Origin: Rhizosaccharibacter radicis
GTDB taxonomy: Bacteria > Pseudomonadota > Alphaproteobacteria > Acetobacterales > Acetobacteraceae
Reading direction: 5' to 3'
Length of the DNA stretch: 64,000 nucleotides
Assembly: GCA_024508355.1 (NCBI GenBank)
Contig: JAMZEJ010000001.1
Span: 62,001-126,000, forward strand
Shown piece after piece: positions 49,560 through 59,090 of this stretch. The translations under genes were made by a program, and so were the position numbers. Within the stretch, counting starts at the first letter, position 1, and each line of letters opens with the position of its first letter. Under the pieces are notes generated by a model. The model was not told the DNA's origin and did no database searches. It worked only from the letters and a program-made list of their open reading frames with translations.

Positions 49560-50399
49560 ATGTCCACCCGTCGCTTCCTTCTCCCCCTCCTCGCGGCCGC
49601 GGCCCTCGCCGCCTCCCCTGCCGTCGCCAAGAGCGCCAAGCGGGGCGTGGCCTACGACTTCACCGATCCGGCGGACGTGCAGGCGCTGTCGCCAGGGGTG
49701 AGCTGGTACTATGACTGGGCGGGGCTGCCGGAGAAGCCGATCACCGCCGACGTGCTGATCAAGGCGGGCATGGATTTCTATCCCATGCTGTGGAACGGCT
49801 CGTTCGACCCGAACCAGGTGACGACGCTGCTGCTGCAGAACCCGTTCGTGCACTACCTGCTGGTGCTCAACGAGCCCAACCTCACGGGGCAGGCCAACAT
49901 GACGCCGCAGCAGGCTGCACAGCTCTGGCCGACCTTCGAGGCGATCTCGGCCAGGACGGGCGTGAAGATCGTGGGGCCGCAGATGACCTGGGGCACCATG
50001 GCGAACTACGGGGATCCGGTGGCGTGGCTGGACGCGTTCTACGCCGCCTACGAATCGGACCATGGCGGACGGGCGCCGCAGATCGATTACCTGGGCTTCC
50101 ACTGGTACGATTACGGGCTGGCGGGGCAGCTCGACCGGCTGAAGAAATACGGCAAGCCGTTCTGGGTCACAGAGTTCGCCAACTGGCACAGCCAGAAGGA
50201 CGGCGCGCAGATCGACACGCTCGCAAAGCAGGAAGCGCAGATGAAGGACATGGTCGCCACCCTGGAAGGGCGCGCGGACGTGTTCCGCTACGCCTGGTTC
50301 ACCGGCCGCTGGTCGCCGGACCCGCATTTCACCAGCCTGCTGGGCGCGTCGGGCAAGCTGACGGCGCTGGGGCAGTACTATCTGTCGCTGCCCTACTGA
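49560..50399 (+). CDS. Secreted glycoside hydrolase, GH128-like
   Basis: A 279-residue exported enzyme with a signal peptide (MSTRRFLLPLLAAAALAASP, cleavage near AVAKS) and a TIM-barrel catalytic domain of the Asl1-like/GH128 type. The acid/base Glu is in VLNEPNLTGQ near residue 103, and the nucleophile Glu in FWVTEFANWH near residue 204. Conserved SWYYDWAG, FYPMLWNG and DYLGFHWYD segments agree. GH128 enzymes cleave beta-1,3-glucans such as those of fungal walls or curdlan. The gene stands alone after the 838-residue orphan. Confidence 0.87.
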   Translation: MSTRRFLLPLLAAAALAASPAVAKSAKRGVAYDFTDPADVQALSPGVSWYYDWAGLPEKPITADVLIKAGMDFYPMLWNGSFDPNQVTTLLLQNPFVHYLLVLNEPNLTGQANMTPQQAAQLWPTFEAISARTGVKIVGPQMTWGTMANYGDPVAWLDAFYAAYESDHGGRAPQIDYLGFHWYDYGLAGQLDRLKKYGKPFWVTEFANWHSQKDGAQIDTLAKQEAQMKDMVATLEGRADVFRYAWFTGRWSPDPHFTSLLGASGKLTALGQYYLSLPY

Positions 50400-50803
50400 G
50401 CGTCTCCGCCGGTCCCGGCGGTTCCGGCGGTTCCGTGTCGGGACCGCCCGCGAGGGCAATCCGGCGGGAACGATCCACCGGGATCGGCCGCCCTTCGGTC
50501 GCGGCGGTGTCGGGCATCGCGCGTGCCGCCGTCCCCGGTCGGTGTCCGGCCCGGCGGGATGTCACGGCCGGGAGCGGCCAACGGCGCCACGGCCCGATAT
50601 CGCCCCGGCCAGTATTGCCACGACCAGTATCGCCACGACCGGTATCCCTCGGACCGGTTTGCGGAAGCCGTTGCGCTCCTCTACCGTTCCGGCCGTGCCG
50701 TTCGGTTCGACGGGGGCAGCCGGGTGTCCGGCCCGAGCGTTCCAAACGCGCATGATCCGCTCACGCCGCGCCCGCGCGGCCGTTCCAGCAGGTTATCGAT
50801 CCG
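50400..50803. other. Intergenic stretch with tandem repeat
   Basis: No gene is supported in these 404 bp between the glycosidase and the catalase-like gene. A degenerate 15-bp tandem repeat (listed separately) lies in the middle; the right end must hold the promoter of the catalase-like operon. Confidence 0.5.
50603..50662. repeat. Degenerate 15-bp tandem repeat
   Basis: Four 15-bp units: CCCCGGCCAGTATTG, CCACGACCAGTATCG, CCACGACCGGTATCC and CTCGGACCGGTTTGC. A fifth, worse copy may precede them. The core is CGACCNGTATC. Confidence 0.65.
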
Positions 50804-51868
50804 ATGCCGCAACCACCGCCTTCTTCCCGTTCCGCCATAGGGTCGCTTCTCGTGATCGCCGGCGTGGTGGGCGTGAGTGCCGCCGCCTTCGCCTACACGG
50901 CCGGCTGGCTGTCGCCGCACCGGCTGACGCCCACCCGGATGGTGGACGGTTTCGGTCCCACCACGCCCGAGAAGCTCGGCCACCGCCGCAACCATGCCAA
51001 GGGCATCTGCTTCACCGGCGTGTTCGACGCGAACGGCGCCGGTTCGGCGTTGTCGAAGGCGCGGGTGTTCGCGGCCGGCTCCTATCCGGTGATCGGCCGC
51101 TTCAACCTCGGCACGCCCAACCCACAGGCCACCGACGCCAGCGTGCGGGTGCGCGGTTTGTCGATCGACATCCACACGCCGGACGGCGGGGAATGGCGGT
51201 CGGGCATGATTTCGGTGCCGTTCTTTCCCGTGTCGAACCCGCAGGCCTTCTACGCCCTGCTGGAAGCCTCGGGCTCCAAGGACCCGAACGCCATGGGGCA
51301 GTTCGCGGCGGCGCATCCGGAGATCAAGCCGTTCGGCGCCTGGGCCAAGACCGCGCCCTGGACCGGGTCCTACGCCGAGGAACGCTATAACGGGGTGAAC
51401 GCCTTCCTGTTCACCGACGACGCCGGCAACACCCGCGCGGTGCGCTGGACCATGGAGCCCGCGGCCCAGCCGGTGCCCGTGTCGCCGGACGAGCTCGCCA
51501 AGCAGGGTCCGGACGTCCTGGAAAAGGAGATCACCGAGCGTATCGCCAAGGAGCCGGCGCGCTGGACGCTGCGGCTGCAGGTGGCGAACGACGGCGATCC
51601 CACCGCCGACCCGTCCAAGGCGTGGCCGGCCGACCGCCGGACGGTCGATGCCGGCACGCTGGTGGTGCAGAAGATCGAGCCTGAGTCCGACGGACCCTGC
51701 CGCGACATCAACTACGACCCGACGGTGCTGCCGGCCGGCGTCAGCACCTCCGACGACCCCTTCCCGGCGGCGCGTTCGGCCGCCTACGCGAAATCCTACG
51801 ATCTGCGCTCGGCGGAAGCGGCGCATTATCCGCGCAACGACGGCAAGCCGGAGGGAGCGACCCCATGA
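50804..51868 (+). CDS. Membrane-anchored catalase-related peroxidase
   Basis: A 354-residue heme peroxidase of the catalase superfamily (SrpA-like). The N-terminus has one membrane anchor or uncleaved signal (residues 12-33). The distal region GHRRNHAKGICFTGVFD carries the catalytic His; GRFNLGTPNPQATDASVRVRG follows the catalase fold, and the proximal heme Tyr is probably in SAAYAKSYDLR near residue 335. It detoxifies peroxide with a donor, not by true catalase dismutation, in the periplasm. It is coupled by a 4-base overlap to a cytochrome b561 gene, which may supply electrons from the quinone pool. Confidence 0.88.
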   Translation: MPQPPPSSRSAIGSLLVIAGVVGVSAAAFAYTAGWLSPHRLTPTRMVDGFGPTTPEKLGHRRNHAKGICFTGVFDANGAGSALSKARVFAAGSYPVIGRFNLGTPNPQATDASVRVRGLSIDIHTPDGGEWRSGMISVPFFPVSNPQAFYALLEASGSKDPNAMGQFAAAHPEIKPFGAWAKTAPWTGSYAEERYNGVNAFLFTDDAGNTRAVRWTMEPAAQPVPVSPDELAKQGPDVLEKEITERIAKEPARWTLRLQVANDGDPTADPSKAWPADRRTVDAGTLVVQKIEPESDGPCRDINYDPTVLPAGVSTSDDPFPAARSAAYAKSYDLRSAEAAHYPRNDGKPEGATP

Positions 51869-52476
51869 GCACCAGCCTCGGCACCCCCGGCACGGCGCGC
51901 GACATCGTGCGCACCCGCTTCACCGCGACCCAGCGCACCCTGCACTGGCTGATGGCGGCGGCGATCCTCGCCATGCTGTTCATCGGCGTGGGGATGAAAT
52001 CCACCATCACCCCGAAATACCTGACGCTGGTGTCCATCCATAAGCCGCTGGGCATCGCGATCCTCGTGCTGGCGCTGCTGCGCCTGGGCGTGCGGCTGCG
52101 CTTCGGCACGCCGCCGCTGCCGGCGGACCTGCCGGCGCCGATGCGGCTGGGCGCCGTGCTGTCGCACTGGGCGCTCTACGCGCTGATGATCGTCATGCCG
52201 CTGCTGGGCTGGGCGATGCTGTCGGCGGCCGGCTACCCGATCCGGCTGGGCGCGGGCATCACGCTGCCGCCGATCCTGGCGCAGGACGACCATCTGCACG
52301 CGGTGCTGTGGTCGCTGCATTCCAACCTCGCCTTCGTGTTCTTCGCGCTGATCCTGCTGCATCTGGCGGCCGGGTTGTTCCACGCGCTGGTGCGCCGCGA
52401 CGGGGTGTTCGAGGCGATGGCGCCGGTGTCCGACAACAGCGTGCCCGGCCACCGCACCCCGACCGCCGCCGAATAG
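51865..52476 (+). CDS. Cytochrome b561
   Basis: A 203-residue four-helix membrane cytochrome: TQRTLHWLMAAAILAMLFIG, SIHKPLGIAILVLALLRLG, LSHWALYALMIVMPLLGWAM and LHSNLAFVFFALILLHLAAG, with His residues in each helix to bind two b-type hemes. It oxidises quinol and hands electrons to a periplasmic partner. Its start overlaps the stop of the catalase-like peroxidase (ATGA), and this pair is a known arrangement, so the peroxidase is its likely acceptor. Confidence 0.9.
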   Translation: MSTSLGTPGTARDIVRTRFTATQRTLHWLMAAAILAMLFIGVGMKSTITPKYLTLVSIHKPLGIAILVLALLRLGVRLRFGTPPLPADLPAPMRLGAVLSHWALYALMIVMPLLGWAMLSAAGYPIRLGAGITLPPILAQDDHLHAVLWSLHSNLAFVFFALILLHLAAGLFHALVRRDGVFEAMAPVSDNSVPGHRTPTAAE

Positions 52477-52866
52477 CGTCGCGCCGGGGGCGGGCGGAAC
52501 GCGCTGGCGTTTCTGCCTGCTTCCGTGCCATTCCGGCTGCTGGCGCATCGGAGGATCGCCGCCGTCCGCCCTGGCGGCGGACGGTCGGACCGTGGGCGGT
52601 GGGCCGCCTGAGTAAGGCCGACGGGCGAGGCCGATTGGGCGAGGCGGGCTTCCGGGGCGCGTCCGTCTCCTGCCGCCGGTGCGGCGGGAAGTGCCGTCGC
52701 GGCGGCGGCTGCCGCAGCTGCATCCGAAAGGGCCCTGGGTGCCGCCGTCGCTTCGGCGTCGAGGATCGGGGGGGACGGAACGCGAAGCGGTGTCGCGACG
52801 TTTCCGCGGTCCCGTATGATCGCGCCGGGTGGCACGGCACGGCAACATTCCCACGGATCAGCAGGC
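52477..52866. other. Gap with hairpin
   Basis: These 390 bp have no supported gene. A hairpin that can end transcription of the peroxidase-cytochrome operon lies at 52562-52584. Confidence 0.5.
52562..52584 (+). terminator. Possible terminator after cytochrome b561
   Basis: Arms CCGTCCGCC and GGCGGACGG (9 bp, perfect) with a CTGGC loop, 86 bp after the cytochrome stop. A following T-run is missing. Confidence 0.4.
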
Positions 52867-53217
52867 ATGACCCACCATCGGATGGCAGCTTCTTCTTCAC
52901 GAACCGTTCTTTCGCGCGGCCGCTGCCTGCTCGCCTCCGCGGCGCTGCTGTGCGGATTGGCGCCCGCCCTGCCGGCGGCGGCCGAACCGGGCGGCTGCCT
53001 GAAATACGGCGCAGCCGGCGCGGTGGGCGGCCATCTGGCGCATCACGGCGTGCTGGGCGCGGCGGGCGGCTGTGCCACGGGCATGTATGTGCGCCACCGC
53101 TACCGCAAGCAGCAGCGCCAGGACGCCAAGGATGCGGCCGCTTATCGCCGCGGCGAAACCAACCCGAACGCCGCGCCGGACGCCAACATGCCGGCGGCGA
53201 CCGACGCGCCGCACTGA
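52867..53217 (+). CDS. Putative exported Gly-rich small protein
   Basis: A 116-residue product. A signal peptide (residues about 12-38, LLASAALLCGLAPALPAAA) is followed by a Gly/Ala/His-rich segment (YGAAGAVGGHLAHHGVLGAA) and a basic segment (RHRYRKQQRQDAKDAAAYRR). The Gly-rich hydrophobic part resembles a glycine zipper, a short membrane-associating motif in envelope proteins. Two Cys flank this segment and may form a disulfide. No family is recognised with certainty. Confidence 0.6.
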   Translation: MTHHRMAASSSRTVLSRGRCLLASAALLCGLAPALPAAAEPGGCLKYGAAGAVGGHLAHHGVLGAAGGCATGMYVRHRYRKQQRQDAKDAAAYRRGETNPNAAPDANMPAATDAPH

Positions 53218-53236
53218 CCAGAAGCGAAACGCGGGC

Positions 53237-53259
53237 GAGGCGGGGGCAACCCCCGCCTC
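53237..53259. terminator. Bidirectional hairpin between convergent genes
   Basis: GAGGCGGGGG and CCCCCGCCTC (10-bp perfect arms, CAA loop) lie 20 bp after the stop of the 116-residue gene and face the psp operon end at 53437. It is a good candidate for a terminator; a T-run is missing. Confidence 0.6.
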
Positions 53260-53436
53260 AGCCGACGTCGCGGAGAAACGAACCGCTCGCGATCGACGGG
53301 GGGATTCGTCTTCCTGACCCGGAAGCACGCCGCTGCGGAACGGCAGCACGGAGCCGCGCGCGACAAGGCTCCGCTCAGAGCCTGACAACCGGAGTGGGTG
53401 GGTGGCCTCGCGCGTGGAGCCCCGTCGCGAGCCGGT

Positions 53437-54618
53437 TCAGCCGCCGTCGGCGCGCTTCTGCAGTCTGGGGATGCTGATGTCGCCCGGACCGTCGTGGATG
53501 ATGCGGCCGGCGCGGACCGCGGCCTGCACCGAGATGTCCCCCGAGCCGCTTCCGGTCGCGGTCAGCTGCTCGATCGTGCCGCCGCGGATGGAGATGTCGC
53601 CGGCGCCCGTGCTTTCCAGCATGGCGGCCTCGGCCTGCACGGAGGCAAACACCACGTCGCCGCTGCCACGGGTGGTGGCGGAGAAGCCGCTGCCCGAGAA
53701 CATGCTGCCGACGACGTCGCCGGAAGATTCGGTGAGGATGGAGGCCTGGCCGGTGGTGCGGGCGTGGTTCATCCGCACGTCGCCGCTGGAATGGAGGCGC
53801 AGCCGGAGATCGCGGATCTCGCCGCCATTGATCGACAAGTCGCCGCTGCTGCGGATGTCGGCGTCGAGGGTGCCTTCCAGGCTGCCGACCGACAGCCCGC
53901 CGCTGCTCTCCATGTCCGCGTCGAGCGGACCCTGGACGCTTCCCACCGACATGTCGCCGCTCGAACGCTGCTGCACGACGAGGGGGCCGGTTCGCTCGAT
54001 GCTCACGCTGCCATAGCCGTTCCCGCTGAGCCGCACCGGTCCGGAAAAGGCACCGGCCCGGATGTCGGTGCTGCCCCATTGCGCGATCGTCAGGGGCCGC
54101 TCCGGGGCGACGCGCAGGATGAAGTCGGCGTCCTCCTGGTGGGCCTGGTGGTCGCAGCTGTTGCCGCCGCTGCCGATCCGGCCGGTCTGCTCGTTCAGGG
54201 CGACGGCCTGCAGCGCGTCCGCCTGGTCCGGCCGCGCCGACAGGATCGCCTGGTCCTCCGCCATGCCCGGCACGGCGAGCAGGGTGATCGAACTGGCGCA
54301 GCCGATGTCGATGTCGAGGCCGCCGCTCGCGACGAGGGTCCGGCTCGGGTCGTTCGCGCCGGGCTGCGGCAGGCCGCGCCGGCGGGAGGAATGGGTGGCG
54401 TGATCGATATGGTCCAGCAGCACCGGCAGGCGGTCGATCGTCGCCAGGGCGCGCTGCAGGCTCTCGTCAGTTTCCCGGCCCGCCCGGTCGTTTCGGTGGG
54501 AAGGGCCCGCCAGCATCCAGCCCCCGAGCACGATGCCGCCGAGCAGCAGCCCCGCGCGGCGGCGGCGCATGCGGATGTCGCCGGCACGGCCGGTATCGGT
54601 GATGGGGAACAACGGCAT
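53437..54618 (-). CDS. GIN/DUF2807-like beta-repeat protein in psp operon
   Basis: A 393-residue protein with an N-terminal membrane anchor (RRRRAGLLLGGIVLGGWMLA, residues 18-37) and a C-terminal half made of repeated short beta turns with the recurring pattern SSGDxS/GSGDxS (for example RSSGDMSVGSVQG, SSGGLSVGSLEG, SSGDVRMNHA, GSGDVVFASV, GAGDISIRGG, GSGDISVQAA, PGDISIPRL). This is a right-handed beta-solenoid like head-GIN/DUF2807 or DUF4097 domains. It begins 1 bp after the pspC stop, so it is in the phage-shock operon. GIN domains are known near pspC in other bacteria, so a role in envelope stress is likely. Confidence 0.82.
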   Translation of the reverse strand: MPLFPITDTGRAGDIRMRRRRAGLLLGGIVLGGWMLAGPSHRNDRAGRETDESLQRALATIDRLPVLLDHIDHATHSSRRRGLPQPGANDPSRTLVASGGLDIDIGCASSITLLAVPGMAEDQAILSARPDQADALQAVALNEQTGRIGSGGNSCDHQAHQEDADFILRVAPERPLTIAQWGSTDIRAGAFSGPVRLSGNGYGSVSIERTGPLVVQQRSSGDMSVGSVQGPLDADMESSGGLSVGSLEGTLDADIRSSGDLSINGGEIRDLRLRLHSSGDVRMNHARTTGQASILTESSGDVVGSMFSGSGFSATTRGSGDVVFASVQAEAAMLESTGAGDISIRGGTIEQLTATGSGSGDISVQAAVRAGRIIHDGPGDISIPRLQKRADGG

Positions 54619-54619
54619 C

Positions 54620-55207
54620 TCAGTCGCCCATGCGGCGGAAATCGCGGTGCAGCTCGAAATCGCGCGAGGTGACGAAGGCCTCGATGTTGCCGAGACGCGG
54701 TTCCAGCATCGCGAAGCGCTGGCGCAGCAGGGCGAGGTCCTGGCGCATCACCGCGGAGCCGTCCGCCCGGTCCGCACCCCGCGGGGCAGCGGCCGCCTGC
54801 GCGCCGTCGCCGCGGAACGACGCCGTCCGCCAGCGTCCATCGGCGAACCCCTGGCGCAGGCCTGCCGCCGCGAGGGGACGCCGGCGCAGGATCAGGGCCA
54901 GCGCCAGATAGGCGAGGCCGGTCGGCAGCACGAGAAACAGCACCGCCACCGTGCGCACCAGCGGCAGCGGCAGGTCGAGATCCTCCGCCAGCCCGGCGCA
55001 CACGCCGGCCATCATCGCGTTGCCGTCCTGCCGCCACACCCGGCCGGATGCCTCGGCGGGCGCGAACTGGCCGGCGTCGTGGCGCGAGCTGCCGGGTCGG
55101 AATGAACTGCCGCTCATGCGCGGGGCGCTCCTGCCGGAAGGGGTCGCGGTGAAGAAGGAACGGTGGCCCGGCGCGCCGCTCGCGAAGCCGCTTCCGTACT
55201 CGATCAC
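54620..55207 (-). CDS. pspC: Phage shock protein C
   Basis: Envelope-stress sensor in the inner membrane. The PspC domain is seen as RVWRQDGNAMMAGVCAGLAE, followed by LVRTVAVLFLVLPTGLAYLALALILRR-type hydrophobic helices. The GTG start at 55207 overlaps the pspB stop (GTGA) and gives 195 residues; an ATG at 55117 would give 165 residues with a more usual N-terminus. The C-terminus has a helical part (RQDLALLRQRFAMLEPRLGNI) that may contact PspA or PspB. Confidence 0.88.
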   Translation of the reverse strand: MIEYGSGFASGAPGHRSFFTATPSGRSAPRMSGSSFRPGSSRHDAGQFAPAEASGRVWRQDGNAMMAGVCAGLAEDLDLPLPLVRTVAVLFLVLPTGLAYLALALILRRRPLAAAGLRQGFADGRWRTASFRGDGAQAAAAPRGADRADGSAVMRQDLALLRQRFAMLEPRLGNIEAFVTSRDFELHRDFRRMGD

Positions 55208-55461
55208 AGCGGCACCCGGCTGCGCCAGCCCGACAGCTCGTTGTCGAGGATGCGCTCGAGGTTCTCGACCCGCTGCTCCATGCGGCGGGCGATCTCGCCC
55301 ATCTCCGCCATCGTCCGCTGCTCGGCCTCGCTCAGCCCCTGGGCGCTGAGACCTCGGATGTGGCGGTCGTGCTTGAGCTTCACGATCCAGGCGACGAGCA
55401 GGATGCCGCCCAGCGGCACCACGTAGGGCGACAGGAGCGCGACGATGCCGGTGATGTCCAT
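55204..55461 (-). CDS. pspB: Phage shock protein B
   Basis: An 85-residue inner-membrane protein with one N-terminal helix (GIVALLSPYVVPLGGILLVA) and a cytoplasmic coiled coil (SEAEQRTMAEMGEIARRMEQ and RVENLERILDNE), the standard PspB layout. With PspC it recruits PspA on membrane stress and so frees PspF. It lies 24 bp downstream of pspA and overlaps pspC by 4 bases. Confidence 0.9.
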   Translation of the reverse strand: MDITGIVALLSPYVVPLGGILLVAWIVKLKHDRHIRGLSAQGLSEAEQRTMAEMGEIARRMEQRVENLERILDNELSGWRSRVPL

Positions 55462-55485
55462 GGCGTATTGCTTCCCGCGGCGGGG

Positions 55486-56220
55486 TCAGGATTGCGCGTC
55501 TTCCGGGCTGGCGAGGCTTCTGCCGCCGCCGGAAGCGTTCCCGGAGGCGGGATCGCCGCCGGCGCGCTGGCGCAGCTTGCGCTTGAGCGCGTCGAGATCG
55601 CTGTCCACCGTGGCATCGGCTTCGAGCCCTGCCAACTCATCTTCCAGCGTGCGGCGGCCGAGATCGAACGAATCCGCCCGGCCTTCGAGCTCGTCCAGGT
55701 TGCGTTCCACCTGTTCGAAGCGGGAGAACGCGTCGTTCATGCGCTCGTCGTAGATGCGCTCGCGCAGGCGGACGCGGCTGCTGGCGATGTTGGTCCGCGA
55801 CACCAGCGCCTTTTCGCGCGACTTCGCGTCGGCCAGCTTGTTCTGGAGCTTGGCGATGTCGTCGTTCTGCTGCGCCAGACCACGATTGATCTCGGACAGC
55901 TGGTCTTCCAGCGTGCCGCGCATCTTCGCGGCATGGGCGCGGGCCTGCAGCGCGCCGCGCGCCAGGTCCTCGCGGTCGCGCGACAGGGCGAGCTCGGCCT
56001 TGCGCTCCCATTCGCTCTCGTCGCGCAGCGCCGCCGCCACCCGGCGCTCGATCTCCCGCCGCTCCGCCAGCGTTTGCACGGCGGAGGAACGCACCTCGAC
56101 CAGCGTGTCTTCCATCTCCTGGATGATCAGCCGGATGATCTTCCGCGGATCCTCCGCCCGCGCCAGGATCGCGTTGATGTTGGCGTTCACGATGTCGGAC
56201 AGGCGGGAAAAGATGCTCAT
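55486..56220 (-). CDS. pspA: Phage shock protein A
   Basis: A 244-residue peripheral membrane protein of the PspA/Vipp1/ESCRT-III family. It is almost wholly helical and coiled-coil; the N-terminal amphipathic helix (MSIFSRLSDIVNANINAIL) inserts in stressed membranes, and the family signature RAEDPRKIIRLIIQEMED follows. It inhibits PspF in the resting state. The gene is preceded by a sigma-54 promoter at 56261-56275 and leads the operon pspA-pspB-pspC-GIN protein. Confidence 0.95.
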   Translation of the reverse strand: MSIFSRLSDIVNANINAILARAEDPRKIIRLIIQEMEDTLVEVRSSAVQTLAERREIERRVAAALRDESEWERKAELALSRDREDLARGALQARAHAAKMRGTLEDQLSEINRGLAQQNDDIAKLQNKLADAKSREKALVSRTNIASSRVRLRERIYDERMNDAFSRFEQVERNLDELEGRADSFDLGRRTLEDELAGLEADATVDSDLDALKRKLRQRAGGDPASGNASGGGRSLASPEDAQS

Positions 56221-56260
56221 GGCGGGCCCCGTTCGGTGTCGGTCATGGTTCAACCGGATC

Positions 56261-56275
56261 GCACCTTCCGTGCCA
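56261..56275 (-). promoter_or_regulatory. Sigma-54 promoter of pspA
   Basis: On the minus strand TGGCACGGAAGGTGC matches the sigma-54 consensus TGGCACG-N4-TTGC with one mismatch, and the invariant GG and GC are 10 bases apart. The -12 end lies 41 bp upstream of the pspA start. The divergent pspF encodes the sigma-54 activator. Confidence 0.85.
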
Positions 56276-56403
56276 ACCCACGATGCGCGCGGCGCTTGCT
56301 GCGTAATCCCTTGAAAATGCACGACTAATTCTCGGGGCTTGCGTTCCGATCACGCTCCGGAGAGCATCCGGCCGGCGCCACGCTTGGCGCGGAGGACCAT
56401 CCC

Positions 56404-57534
<1,131 letters not shown>

Positions 57535-57590
57535 GCCCGGCCTGAACGCGGAGCGCCGGATCGCCGCCGCCCCGCCCGCCCGGATCCGCG

Positions 57591-58535
57591 TCAGGGAACG
57601 AACACCACCCGGCGCCCGTCCTTCTGCACCGACCACGCGCCTTCCACCCCGTCCAGCGGCACGGGCGCGGCCGGGATGACCAGCCCGGCCGCGGGGGCCG
57701 CCGCCAGCAGCGCGCCGATCACGCCGATCAACCGCTCGTCGGTGATGCTGCCGAGCCCGCTGCCCATCAGCGCGATGGGTGCCGACCGCAGCAGGGCCGC
57801 AGACAACGGAAGCGTGTCCCCCGTGGCGGCCCCGATCTGCACCATGCGCAGCGGACGATCGCCACCGAGGCTCCTGGCCGCCGCACGCAGCAACTGGGCG
57901 GCGCTTGGTCCCCACAGATAATCGAGCACCACGTCCACCCCGGCAGCGAAAGCCTCGCGGAACCGGTCCGCCTGCGCCGCCTCGTCGCCGTCGAGCGGGA
58001 TCGCGATGTCCGCGTCCAGGGCGTCCAGCACCGTGCGGTTGCGCCCCGTGGCCACCACCCGCCCCGCCCCCATGTGGCGGGCGATACGCACCGCCAGGCG
58101 CCCCGACATGCCGGTGGCGCCGTTCACCAGCACCGTTTCGCCCGGCCGCAGCCGGGCTCGCTCGGTCAGCGCCCCCCAGGACGACATGGCGGGATTGACC
58201 AGTGCCGCCGCCGCCACGTCGTCCAGCGCGTCCGGCACCGGCACGCAGTGCGCGGCCCGCACGAGCGCGCGCTCCGCCATGCTGCCGAACGGCGCCTCGG
58301 GCAGCACGAAGAACACCCGCCGCCCGTCGGGCAGCCGCCCCACCCCGTCCACGCCGGGCACGAAAGGAAAACGGCCGGCGCTGCTGTAATGGGTGCCGGC
58401 GGCGCGGTTGAAGGTGAGATGGCTCATGGAGGCGGCCGCCACGCGCACGATCCCGGTGCCCCCGCTGGCCACGGGGTCGGTGAATTCGCCCAGCCGCGGC
58501 GGCTCTCCGGCGGCATGCACGATCGCTGCTTTCAT
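57591..58535 (-). CDS. Quinone oxidoreductase-like MDR protein
   Basis: A 314-residue zinc-free medium-chain dehydrogenase/reductase. The N-terminal GroES-like domain (MKAAIVHAAGEPPRLGEFTD, HYSSAGRFPFVPGVDGVGRL) lacks catalytic zinc ligands, and the nucleotide-binding domain has GETVLVNGATGMSGRLAVRIA near residue 140. It probably reduces quinones or enones with NADPH. It is divergent from a MarR gene over a perfect 17-bp palindrome, a typical repressor-target pair. Confidence 0.87.
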   Translation of the reverse strand: MKAAIVHAAGEPPRLGEFTDPVASGGTGIVRVAAASMSHLTFNRAAGTHYSSAGRFPFVPGVDGVGRLPDGRRVFFVLPEAPFGSMAERALVRAAHCVPVPDALDDVAAAALVNPAMSSWGALTERARLRPGETVLVNGATGMSGRLAVRIARHMGAGRVVATGRNRTVLDALDADIAIPLDGDEAAQADRFREAFAAGVDVVLDYLWGPSAAQLLRAAARSLGGDRPLRMVQIGAATGDTLPLSAALLRSAPIALMGSGLGSITDERLIGVIGALLAAAPAAGLVIPAAPVPLDGVEGAWSVQKDGRRVVFVP

Positions 58536-58562
58536 CCGATCCTCCTGGTCCGGTCCGTATTA

Positions 58563-58579
58563 ATGTGCATGATGCACAT
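58563..58579. promoter_or_regulatory. MarR-type operator palindrome
   Basis: ATGTGCATGATGCACAT is a perfect palindrome (8-bp arms, one central base) between the divergent oxidoreductase and MarR genes, and is the likely MarR binding site. A partial copy, GTGCAACATGCAC, lies at about 58613-58625 just inside the MarR gene. Confidence 0.65.
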
Positions 58580-58595
58580 AACTCGGGGAGGGATC

Positions 58596-59090
58596 GTGGC
58601 GTCAAGCAAAAGAGTGCAACATGCACACATTTCGGCGCAGCTGCGTGCGCTGCACGGAACGGTGCTCGAGGTGGTCGCGGCCATGAACCGGCCGCAGCAG
58701 GACGAGGTGCTGATCCGCGCCGCGGGCATCCGCCTGGACCGGGCGCTGTTTCCCCTGCTCGTCGGCATCGGCCGGTTGCAGCCGGTGGGGGTGGTGGACC
58801 TCGCCGACCGGGTGGGGCGCGACTACACCACCGTCAGCCGGCAGGTGGCGAAGCTCGCGTCGCTCGGGCTGGTGGCGCGACGGCCGTCGGATGCCGATCG
58901 GCGGGTGCGGCAGGCGACGATCACGGCCGAGGGAGCCGCGATGATCGCCGCCATCGACCGGGCGCGCGACCGGATCGGCCACGCCATCTTCCGGGACTGG
59001 CGCGGGGAAGACATCGACGCGCTGGTGGCGCTGATGCGCCGGTTCGCCGACGCGCTGGCCGAGCTCCCGGCCGAGGCGCCCGCGCGCTGA
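58596..59090 (+). CDS. MarR-family transcriptional regulator
   Basis: A 164-residue winged-helix repressor. Its core VVDLADRVGRDYTTVSRQVAKLASLGLVARRPS (in two parts) and the wing DADRRVRQATIT are typical of MarR. The start is taken as GTG 58596 behind GGGAGGG, although in-frame ATGs at 58563-58572 lie within the palindromic operator. It probably represses itself and the divergent quinone oxidoreductase and responds to a phenolic or quinone compound (inference). Confidence 0.88.
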   Translation: MASSKRVQHAHISAQLRALHGTVLEVVAAMNRPQQDEVLIRAAGIRLDRALFPLLVGIGRLQPVGVVDLADRVGRDYTTVSRQVAKLASLGLVARRPSDADRRVRQATITAEGAAMIAAIDRARDRIGHAIFRDWRGEDIDALVALMRRFADALAELPAEAPAR

